From UBA2357 sp046295975 (GTDB taxonomy: Bacteria; Pseudomonadota; Gammaproteobacteria; Burkholderiales; Rhodocyclaceae): DNA of 64,000 nt. Position 1 is the stretch's first letter. Every line of letters begins with the position of its first letter. Shown here piece by piece: positions 48,769 to 55,966 of this stretch. The notes under the pieces are model-generated. The model did no database searches. It saw nothing but the letters and a program-made list of their open reading frames with translations, and had not been told where the DNA came from. Position numbers and translations under genes: made by a program. The stretch spans positions 1 to 64,000 of the forward strand of contig JBKBMG010000027.1 in the NCBI GenBank assembly GCA_046295975.1. Reading direction: 5' to 3'.

Positions 48769-51700
48769 TCAACGCGGCATCATCTTCACCTGATCACTCT
48801 CCGCCAGCGGGCGCGGCTCTCCGAGGTAGTACCCCTGGGCGTAGTCCAGGCCGATCTCGGTCAGTCGCAGCAGAATCGCTTCGTTGTCCACGAACTCGGC
48901 GATGGTGCGCAAACCCATTACGTGACCAATGGCGTTGATCGCCTGGACCATGGCGAGATCGATGGGATCACGCTCGATGTCCTTGATGAAGCTGCCGTCG
49001 ATTTTCAGGAAATCCACCGGCAGGTTCTTGAGGTAGGCGAAGGACGAAAGGCCACTGCCGAAGTCGTCCAACGCAAAAGCGCAGCCGAGTTGCTTCACCT
49101 CCAGGATGAAGTGCACAACTTTGGAAAGATTCGCCACCGCGGCGGTCTCGGTGATCTCGAAGCAGATCGCGCCAGTGGGCAGGCGGGCCTGCTCCAGCGT
49201 GGTGCGCAGGGTGGCGCGAAAGCGCTCGTCCGACAGCGATGCGCCCGACAGGTTGATGCAGTACACACCGTCGAGACGCGAATTCTTGCGAAAACGATCG
49301 CCCAGCCAGGCCAGCGTGTTGTTCACCACCCACTGGTCGATGCGCGGCATCAGGTTGTAGCGCTCGGCCGCGGGCAGGAAGCTGCCAGGCGCAATGAGCT
49401 TGCCGTTCTCCTCCAGCCGCACCAGGATCTCGTAGTGCATGGGATTGGCCTCGGGCGCATTGAGCGGCACGATGGGTTGCACGAACAAGCGCAGCCGGTC
49501 CTGGTCCAGCGCGCTCTGCAGTCGCCCCACCCACTGCATCTGCCCGTGATGCTCCAACAGGCGGTCGTCATCCAACTGGTAGACGTGGATGCGGTTGCGT
49601 CCGCCTTCCTTGGCCGCATAGCAGGCCGCGTCGGCCGATGACAGCAGGTTGCCCAGGTCATGGTCGTTTGGTCCTATCTGCACCACGCCGATGGATACAC
49701 CGATGGAGAACACCTTGTCCTCCCAGCCGAAGCGGAAGTCCTCCACCGCCTCGCGCAGACGCTCGGCCATCTCGCATGCCTGCACCACCGCGCTGTGCTC
49801 CAGAATCAGGCCGAATTCGTCGCCGCCCAGGCGCGCGAGCACGTCGCCGGCCCGCAGTCGCTCGCGCAACAGCCCGGTGACCTGGCGCAGCAACTCGTCG
49901 CCAGCCACATGTCCGCAGGTGTCGTTCACCACCTTGAACTGGTCGAGGTCGAGATAGCAGACCACATGCGTTTCGTCGACAGCACGCGCGCGTGCGAGCA
50001 GCGCGCCGAGACGGGTCTCGAACTCGCGCCGGTTGGGCAGGCCGGTAAGCGCGTCGTGCGTCGCCTGATGGGACAGCTCGCGAGCAAGATTGAGCGTGAC
50101 CGTGACGTCGTGGAACACCAGCACGGCGCCGATCAGAAAGCCATCGCGCGAGCGGATCGGCGCGGCACTGTCGAGCACCGGCACGCGCTCCTCGTCGCGC
50201 CGGATCAGCAAGGCATGCTCCAGCCGCGGCATGACCTGACCACGCGCCAGGGTCTCGCGCACCGGGTTGCCCAGGCGAGCCCCGGTCTTCTCGTCCACGA
50301 CGCGATAGACCAGCGTCACCAACTGTCCCCGGGCCTCGTGCGCCAGCCAGCCGGTGAGCCGCTCGGCCACCGGATTCATGTATTGCACCCGACCCGACTC
50401 GTCGGTGGTGATCACACCATCGCCGATCGAGGCCAGCGTCACCTGCGCGAGGTCCCGCTCCTTTTGCAGCAGCGCCTCCATACGCTTGCGCTCGCTGACG
50501 TCACGCACCATGCCGGTCAGCTGGACTTCGCGCGCGACACGGTTCTCGCTCACCGACACTTCCAGCACCGTGCGCCGCGGCCCGGGCTTGCCGACGCCGA
50601 TCTCCAGCTTGGCACCAGGGGTGTAGAGACGTGCCACCAGCGACGGCGCGCGTACCCCATCGCGTTCGAAGAGTGCGGCCACCGGCGTGCCGATGACCCC
50701 CGCGGCAGCGACCCCGAACAGTTGCTCCGCCCCCGGATTGAGACTGGTCAGCACGCCGTCACGGGTGAAGGTGATCACGCCGTCGCGCACATCGCGGATA
50801 ATCGCGCGGGTCTGGCCAGTCGCCTCCTCCAGCGCGCCCAGCACCCGGTTGTAGGCCGCGGCGATCTGCCCCACCTCTGTGAACGGCTCGACCGGCACCC
50901 GTCTGGCCAGGCTGCCGGTTCGGCCGTGGTTGTCCATGGCTTCGAGCAACTCCAGCAGTTCGGTGCGCGAACCGTGTTCGGACACATTCAGTCCGACCCG
51001 CTCCTCCTCCTCGCCCACGCGCAGGCGTATCAGCCTGCCCATGCCCTTGAACAGCAACCATGACACCAGAAATGCCCAGGTGCCACAGGCCACCACGCCC
51101 AGCAGCTGGACCGCGAACTGGGTCATCCGGCCATTGCCGTTGCCGATCAGTTCCAGATCACCGAACAGCGCCACGGCCAGCGTGCCCCAGATGCCGGCCG
51201 CCAGGTGCGACGGGATCGCACCGACTGCATCGTCGATGCGCCGCGCAAGCAGCCACTCATTGCACGCGACCATCGCCATGCTGCCCAACGCGCCGATCAC
51301 CATTGCCTGACCGGGGCTCACCACATGTGCACAGGCGGTGATCGACACCAAGCCCGCAATCGCACCGTTGAGCGCGTACAACACCTCGCAGTAGCCGCGC
51401 AGCCACCATCCAAGCACGATGCCCGCCACCACACCGGCCGCCGCCGCGAGCGCGGTGTTGATCATGATCATCGGTACACTTGCGACAAAGGCGAAGGTGC
51501 TGCCACCATTGAAGCCGAACCAGCCGAATGCCAGCAACAGCACCCCCAGCATCGCCAACGGCAGATTGCCGCCGGGAATCACCCGCGGCGCCTCGCCGGG
51601 CACGAAGCGCCCGGAGCGCGGCCCGACCAACAGCACCGCGGCCAGTGCCACCCAGCCACCCAGCCCATGTACCACCGTCGAACCGGCAAAATCGACGAAG

Positions 51701-52170
51701 CCGAGTGCAGCCAGCCAACCCAGCTCACCGCCCGCAGAGCCGCCCCACGCCCAGTGTCCGAACACCGGATAAATCAAGCCCGCGACCAGCGCCGACACCA
51801 GCAGATAGACCGCGAAGTGCATGCGCTCGGCCACCGCGCCGGACACGATGGTGGCCGCCGTCGCGCAGAACATCATCTGGAACAACACGAAGGCAAGCAG
51901 CGCCGGCTCGGCCGGAACACCGTCACCCAGGCCGAAGCGACTGCTGCCGATCACGCCGCCGAACGACGTGCCGAACATCAGCCCGAAGCCCACGCACCAG
52001 AACAACAGACTCGCCACCGCGAAGTCGGCAACGTTCTTCACCGCCACGTTGATCGCGTTCTTGCTGCGGGTCAGCCCCGACTCGAGACACAGAAACCCGG
52101 CCTGCATGACGAACACCAGCCCGGCACACAGCAGCACCCATAACGTATCGAGCGACTCGGTCGAACCCAT
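48769..52170 (-). CDS. ammonium transporter fused to PAS-PAS-GGDEF-EAL
   Basis: A 1133-residue membrane protein. Residues about 1-400 are a complete Amt domain with 11 predicted membrane helices: SLDTLWVLLCAGLVFVMQAG, GFLCLESGLTRSKNAINV, and the pore histidines in FGHWAWGG and PSHLAAGIWG. The Amt C-tail GEEEERVGLNVSEHG leads to a HAMP-like linker, two PAS domains (about 470-585, 590-705), GGDEF (about 710-875; intact RLGGDEFGLIL) and EAL (about 880-1130; EIL for EAL, with DDFGSGLSS and KIDGSFIKDI intact). It would sense or take up ammonium and adjust c-di-GMP. Amt fused to histidine kinases (Ks-Amt5) or to diguanylate cyclases is known; the start ATG at 52170 is 55 bp after a sigma-54 promoter. 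No glnK is adjacent. Confidence 0.92.
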   Translation of the reverse strand: MGSTESLDTLWVLLCAGLVFVMQAGFLCLESGLTRSKNAINVAVKNVADFAVASLLFWCVGFGLMFGTSFGGVIGSSRFGLGDGVPAEPALLAFVLFQMMFCATAATIVSGAVAERMHFAVYLLVSALVAGLIYPVFGHWAWGGSAGGELGWLAALGFVDFAGSTVVHGLGGWVALAAVLLVGPRSGRFVPGEAPRVIPGGNLPLAMLGVLLLAFGWFGFNGGSTFAFVASVPMIMINTALAAAAGVVAGIVLGWWLRGYCEVLYALNGAIAGLVSITACAHVVSPGQAMVIGALGSMAMVACNEWLLARRIDDAVGAIPSHLAAGIWGTLAVALFGDLELIGNGNGRMTQFAVQLLGVVACGTWAFLVSWLLFKGMGRLIRLRVGEEEERVGLNVSEHGSRTELLELLEAMDNHGRTGSLARRVPVEPFTEVGQIAAAYNRVLGALEEATGQTRAIIRDVRDGVITFTRDGVLTSLNPGAEQLFGVAAAGVIGTPVAALFERDGVRAPSLVARLYTPGAKLEIGVGKPGPRRTVLEVSVSENRVAREVQLTGMVRDVSERKRMEALLQKERDLAQVTLASIGDGVITTDESGRVQYMNPVAERLTGWLAHEARGQLVTLVYRVVDEKTGARLGNPVRETLARGQVMPRLEHALLIRRDEERVPVLDSAAPIRSRDGFLIGAVLVFHDVTVTLNLARELSHQATHDALTGLPNRREFETRLGALLARARAVDETHVVCYLDLDQFKVVNDTCGHVAGDELLRQVTGLLRERLRAGDVLARLGGDEFGLILEHSAVVQACEMAERLREAVEDFRFGWEDKVFSIGVSIGVVQIGPNDHDLGNLLSSADAACYAAKEGGRNRIHVYQLDDDRLLEHHGQMQWVGRLQSALDQDRLRLFVQPIVPLNAPEANPMHYEILVRLEENGKLIAPGSFLPAAERYNLMPRIDQWVVNNTLAWLGDRFRKNSRLDGVYCINLSGASLSDERFRATLRTTLEQARLPTGAICFEITETAAVANLSKVVHFILEVKQLGCAFALDDFGSGLSSFAYLKNLPVDFLKIDGSFIKDIERDPIDLAMVQAINAIGHVMGLRTIAEFVDNEAILLRLTEIGLDYAQGYYLGEPRPLAESDQVKMMPR

Positions 52171-52225
52171 TGCGTGATTCCCGGCCGTCGCGGCCGCAAT
52201 GCGGGAACATTCCCGATCTCTATCC

Positions 52226-52241
52226 AGCAAACCGCGTGCCA
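52226..52241 (-). promoter_or_regulatory. sigma-54 promoter of the Amt-GGDEF-EAL gene
   Basis: On the minus strand TGGCACG-CGGT-TTGCT matches the -24/-12 consensus TGGCACG-N4-TTGCW exactly. Transcription would start near 52214, about 45 bases before the ATG. Together with the two upstream NtrC-type sites this predicts activation under nitrogen limitation. Confidence 0.85.
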
Positions 52242-52281
52242 CGCAAGCGACGCGAAACGACACGATACGACCACCAGCCAC

Positions 52282-52296
52282 GCACCAGGACGGTGC
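52282..52296. promoter_or_regulatory. NtrC-type binding site 1
   Basis: GCACC-AGGAC-GGTGC, a perfect palindrome of the NtrC half-site GCACC with 5-base spacing. Its centre is about 75 bases upstream of the predicted sigma-54 start and 39 bases from site 2. Confidence 0.8.
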
Positions 52297-52320
52297 CAGC
52301 CATGCAGGATGCGTGGCGCC

Positions 52321-52335
52321 GCACCACAGCGGTGC
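52321..52335. promoter_or_regulatory. NtrC-type binding site 2
   Basis: GCACC-ACAGC-GGTGC, a second perfect NtrC palindrome, about 114 bases upstream of the predicted sigma-54 start. It lies about 100 bases before the divergent chemoreceptor gene, so it could influence both. Confidence 0.8.
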
Positions 52336-52437
52336 CACCTCGAGCAGTCGGCCTCCCGACTCCGAGACCGCTAGCAAACACGCCCTGATGCAACGATCCA
52401 AGCTGCTACACTGCGCCGAACCGACCCGGAGTCAAAT

Positions 52438-53175
52438 ATGCCAAACCCGCCAGACCCCGTCCGCGCGACACCGCCGGACGACAGCGCCGCCGTATTCGAC
52501 AGCGTCGCCCAGCGCATGAACGGCTTCCTCTATCGCTGCCGCAATGACGAGCACTACACCATGCTGTTCGTGGCCGGCGACGTCGAGGGCGTGACCGGCT
52601 TCAAGCGCGAAAGCCTGCTGAACAACCGCGATGCCGCCTACGCCGCACTCATGCATGCGGACGATAGTGCCGCCGTGGTGGCGGACATCGATCGCGCCTG
52701 CGCCGCTCGCGCCAACTGGGATGTCGATTACCGCATCCGCCGACGCGATGGCAGTCTGCGCTGGGTGAACGAACATGGCGGAGCGGTGTACGACGACCAG
52801 GGCAAGATCGTGTACCTGGAAGGCGTGGTCACCGACATTGAGGCGCGCAAGCAGGCCGAGGTCGGGCGACATACGCAGATTGAGGCGGTCAGCCGGCTCA
52901 GCGCCACCATCGTGACCGAATCGAACAAGATACTCGACGTCCTCAAGGCCTTGCGCATGCTCAGCCTGAACGCAAGCATCGAGGCGGCGCGGGCGGGCGA
53001 GCACGGTCGCGGCTTTGCCGTCGTCGCCGATGAGGTCAAGCAACTTGCCGACCAGACCGGCAAGTTCGCCGGAAACATCAGCACCCTGATGGGCGAACTG
53101 GAACGCGAACTGGCCGAGCCCGACAAGCGTGCAGGTACGGCGAAAGCGCCGGCGCTCAGGCGTGTAGGCGGTTGA
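52438..53175 (+). CDS. minimal soluble PAS chemoreceptor-like protein
   Basis: A 245-residue cytosolic protein. A PAS fold covers about residues 20-138 (GFLYRCRNDEHYTMLFVAGD, DYRIRRRDGSLRWVNEHGG, then the PAC end GVVTDIEARKQAE). Residues about 150-230 match only the hairpin tip of the methyl-accepting chemotaxis signalling domain: LRMLSLNASIEAARAGEHGR and GFAVVADEVKQLADQT, which bind CheA/CheW. The flanking methylation helices and any membrane segment are nearly absent, so this is an unusually short receptor. ATG at 52438 has GGAG six bases upstream. It diverges from the Amt-GGDEF-EAL gene. Likely role: energy or ligand taxis in a cytosolic array, or a regulatory partner without methylation. 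Confidence 0.85.
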   Translation: MPNPPDPVRATPPDDSAAVFDSVAQRMNGFLYRCRNDEHYTMLFVAGDVEGVTGFKRESLLNNRDAAYAALMHADDSAAVVADIDRACAARANWDVDYRIRRRDGSLRWVNEHGGAVYDDQGKIVYLEGVVTDIEARKQAEVGRHTQIEAVSRLSATIVTESNKILDVLKALRMLSLNASIEAARAGEHGRGFAVVADEVKQLADQTGKFAGNISTLMGELERELAEPDKRAGTAKAPALRRVGG

Positions 53176-53247
53176 ACCCAGGAGGCGGTTGGACCCGAAC
53201 CCGGCTGAACACCGCGTTGGACGCCTTCGACAGCGTCACCGGTCGGG

Positions 53248-54177
53248 TCAGCACGCGCTGCTGTGCATGCGCATCAGCGTGCTCTTGCCGAAAAGGCTCT
53301 CGACCAGATCGACCACCAGTTCGGCAGTCATGTTGCGGTGGTCCAGGGCCGGATTGAGTTCGACAATGTCGAGCGAGGACAGCTGACCGGTGTCGGCGAT
53401 CATCTCCATGCACAACTGCGCCTCGCGATAAGTGGGGCCGCCGCGCACGGTGGTGCCGACACCAGGCGCGATCTCGGGGTCGAGGTAGTCCACATCCAGG
53501 CTCACGTGCAGCCAGGTGCCCTGATCGACGCCGGCCAACGCCTGCTCCATCACCGCCCGCATGCCCACCTCATCGATGTAACGCATGTCGAAGACCTCGA
53601 TCCCGACCTCGCGCAGAAAGCGCTTCTCGCCGTCATCGACGCTGCGAATGCCGATCTGGCGGATCTCGTCCGCCCGCATGGCCGGCACATGGCCGCCGAT
53701 ACCAACAAGCGCCTCCGGCCCGAAACCGCACAGGCAGGCCACCGGCATGCCATGGATATTGCCGCTGGGGGTCAGCGTCGCGGTGTTGAAATCGGCATGG
53801 GCATCGAACCACAGCACCCGGAGCTTGCGCGAAAGTTCGCGACAGCGACGGGCAACCGCGCTGATCGAGCCAATTGCCAGACAGTGGTCACCGCCCAGCA
53901 CGACGGGTAGCCGCCCACCCAGCAGTTCCGCATGCACCGCATCGTGCAACGCGTGGTTCCAGGCGGCGACCTCTTCGAGATGACGAAAGCCGTCCACAGC
54001 GGGCAATTCGGGGTTGGCCGGCCCCGCCAGGTCACCACAATCGCGGACATCGACACCGAAGCCGGCAATGGCCCGGGCCAGCCCCGCCACGCGCAAGGCC
54101 TCCGGCCCCATGCTGGCGCCGCGGCTTCCTGCGCCGACGTCGGTCGGCGCGCCGATCAGGCTGATTGCGCGCGTCAT
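53248..54177 (-). CDS. rocF: arginase
   Basis: A 309-residue ureohydrolase splitting arginine into ornithine and urea. Manganese-binding motifs are GGDHCLAIGS (near residue 100), WFDAHADFNTATLTPSGNIHG (split near 125-145) and SLDVDYLDPEIAPG (near 230). The region SGNIHGMP matches arginase rather than agmatinase. ATG at 54177 is taken with GAGGA five bases before it, but four more in-frame ATGs (54183, 54189, 54195, 54198) lie upstream in a GATGAG-type repeat, the farthest overlapping the stop of the ornithine cyclodeaminase gene. Product ornithine is the substrate of that enzyme. Confidence 0.94.
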   Translation of the reverse strand: MTRAISLIGAPTDVGAGSRGASMGPEALRVAGLARAIAGFGVDVRDCGDLAGPANPELPAVDGFRHLEEVAAWNHALHDAVHAELLGGRLPVVLGGDHCLAIGSISAVARRCRELSRKLRVLWFDAHADFNTATLTPSGNIHGMPVACLCGFGPEALVGIGGHVPAMRADEIRQIGIRSVDDGEKRFLREVGIEVFDMRYIDEVGMRAVMEQALAGVDQGTWLHVSLDVDYLDPEIAPGVGTTVRGGPTYREAQLCMEMIADTGQLSSLDIVELNPALDHRNMTAELVVDLVESLFGKSTLMRMHSSAC

Positions 54178-54194
54178 GCTCATCCTCATCCTCA

Positions 54195-55286
54195 TCATCC
54201 CAGGGCGATCGCCGCTCCGGCACGCGGGTGCGCGCCGGATGCCTCGTCCGGAATGATACCGAAAAGATCACGCGGATCCGCCAGCGTGGGAATCAGCGAA
54301 ATCGTCTCGCCCAGGCCCAGTGCCTCGGCCGCATCGCGCATGTAGCGCAGCGCGGAGAAATCCTCCAGCGCAAAGCCGACCGAATCGAACACCGTGATCT
54401 CGTCGCGGCTGCGGCGGCCCGGCTTGCGCGCCGCCAGGACCTCCCACAATTCCGTCACGGGAAAGTCCTCGGGCATCTGCTGCACGTCGCCCTCGATGCG
54501 GCTCTGCGGCTCGAACTCGACGAACACCGGCCCCATGCGCAACACCTCGGCGGCCAGTTCGGTCTTGCCCGGGCAATCGCCGCCAACCGCGTTGATGTGC
54601 ATGCCGCGGGCGATCATGTCGGGGGTGAGGATGGTGGCATTGGTCTTGTCGGCGGTGACGGTGGTAACGATGTCGCACCCCCTCACAGCATCGACCGCCG
54701 AGTTGAAGCGCCGCCACGTCAGGCCCAGACGATCGAGATTGGCGGTCAGCTTGTCGGTCGCGCGCGGATCGAGATCGAACAGGTGGAAGGTGTCGACGCC
54801 CAGCAGATAGTGGAAGGCCACGGCCTGGAACTCGCTCTGGGCGCCGTTGCCGATGATCGCCATGGTATGGCAGTCGTCACGGGCAAGCGCCCGCGCAGCA
54901 ACGGCCGACATCGCCGCGGTGCGGATGGCTGTGGTCAGGGTGAGCTCGCAGACCAGCTCGGGCACGCCGGTTGCCACATCCGCAATCACGCCGAAGGCCA
55001 TCACCGTCGGAAGTTCGAAGCGGAAGTTGCGCGGGTGGCCGTTCACATACTTGAACGAATAGGTCTTGTCGTCGGCGATGGGCATCAACTCGATCACACC
55101 GTCGCGCGAATGGCTGGCGACCCGCGCACACTTGTCGAACTCGCCCCAGCGCAGGAAATCCTGCCCGATGCTCGCGGCCACCCCGGCAATACACTCGGCC
55201 AGACCGCGTTCGCGGACGATGCGGCCGACCTGCTCGACCGATAGAAAACGCGTAATGACGCGCCGGGGGGAAGGGTGCTGGCTCAT
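54195..55286 (-). CDS. ocd: ornithine cyclodeaminase
   Basis: A 363-residue mu-crystallin-fold enzyme converting ornithine to proline and ammonium with NAD as bound cofactor. The N-terminal half includes DDKTYSFKYVNGHPRNFRF near residue 75 and ATGVPELVCELTLTTAIRTAA; the Rossmann motif IGNGAQSEFQAVAF is near 150, followed by DLDPRATDKL and AVGGDCPGKTEL near 240. The long form (over 340 residues) fits bacterial ornithine cyclodeaminases better than small alanine dehydrogenase relatives. ATG at 55286 has AGGAG ten bases upstream. It and arginase form an operon degrading arginine to proline, with ammonium release. Divergent from an Lrp-type regulator. Confidence 0.92.
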   Translation of the reverse strand: MSQHPSPRRVITRFLSVEQVGRIVRERGLAECIAGVAASIGQDFLRWGEFDKCARVASHSRDGVIELMPIADDKTYSFKYVNGHPRNFRFELPTVMAFGVIADVATGVPELVCELTLTTAIRTAAMSAVAARALARDDCHTMAIIGNGAQSEFQAVAFHYLLGVDTFHLFDLDPRATDKLTANLDRLGLTWRRFNSAVDAVRGCDIVTTVTADKTNATILTPDMIARGMHINAVGGDCPGKTELAAEVLRMGPVFVEFEPQSRIEGDVQQMPEDFPVTELWEVLAARKPGRRSRDEITVFDSVGFALEDFSALRYMRDAAEALGLGETISLIPTLADPRDLFGIIPDEASGAHPRAGAAIALG

Positions 55287-55375
55287 GGCGTCTCGCTCCT
55301 TGTCGGGTATGAGCCCATCTTGAGCCAAGCGCACGGCAAACAGAATCGGCAGTTCTGCACCGATATCGTCAGTTA

Positions 55376-55417
55376 TTTGACAAAATGCCAGCTCATCGGA
55401 ACAGTTTGATCAAAATG
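55376..55417. promoter_or_regulatory. repeated TTTGA(T)CAAAATG motif at the Lrp/ocd divergent promoter
   Basis: TTTGACAAAATG (55376-55387) and TTTGATCAAAATG (55405-55417) are near-identical and about 29 bases apart, close to three helical turns. The second contains the palindrome TTGATCAA and overlaps the proposed Lrp start codon. AT-rich repeated sites of this kind near the gene of an Lrp protein are typical operators. Confidence 0.5.
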
Positions 55418-55837
55418 GACGCTCTGGATCAGCAACTCATCGCCTTGTTGCGTGCCGACGCCCGCATGAGCGTGGCCGCCCTCGCCCACCGGCTCAAGGT
55501 CTCGCGCGGCACGGTAACCAATCGCATCGCCCGGCTCGAGGACGAGGGCGTCATCGTCGGCTACACGCTGCGGCTACGGCCGGATGCACACCCCAACGAG
55601 ATCCGGGCGTGGATGAGCATTCTGGTGGAAGGCAACGAGATGCGCTCGGTGATCGCCAGCCTGCTTGGCGAACCGGGCGTGGCCGAGCTGCACGACACCA
55701 ACGGGCGCTGGGATCTGCTGGCAGGTCTGCGCGCTGCAAACCTATCGGAGCTGTCGGTCGTGCTGGAGCGGATCCGTCTGATCAAGGGCATACACAGCAC
55801 CGAGACCAGCATTCACCTGCAGACCTACCGCGTGTAA
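55415..55837 (+). CDS. Lrp/AsnC-family regulator
   Basis: A 140-residue regulator. The N-terminal winged helix-turn-helix (residues about 1-60: MDALDQQLIALLRADARMSVAALA, LKVSRGTVTNRIARLEDEGVI) precedes the RAM ligand domain (about 70-135), ending in STETSIHLQTYRV. ATG at 55415 starts the typical LD..D..LI...L pattern; an upstream ATG at 55385 adds ten residues. Divergence from the ocd-rocF pair suggests it controls arginine or ornithine breakdown, like ArgR/BkdR- or PutR-type Lrp proteins, probably with an amino acid as effector. Confidence 0.9.
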   Translation: MDALDQQLIALLRADARMSVAALAHRLKVSRGTVTNRIARLEDEGVIVGYTLRLRPDAHPNEIRAWMSILVEGNEMRSVIASLLGEPGVAELHDTNGRWDLLAGLRAANLSELSVVLERIRLIKGIHSTETSIHLQTYRV

Positions 55838-55966
55838 GGGGTACGTGGCGGGGCGCCGGCCATGACGCCGGTTCGGGAGCCCTCGCCGCCACCCGGCCGC
55901 CTCACCGGCAGTCCATGCGCGGCCGCCCTCCAGCCCTCGTCGCCGGAACGTCACCGGAGCATCGCA

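Noticed and set aside
49660..51063. Plus-strand frame opposite the Amt-GGDEF-EAL gene
   Set aside because: Shadow of GGDEF/PAS coding DNA; no recognisable domain.
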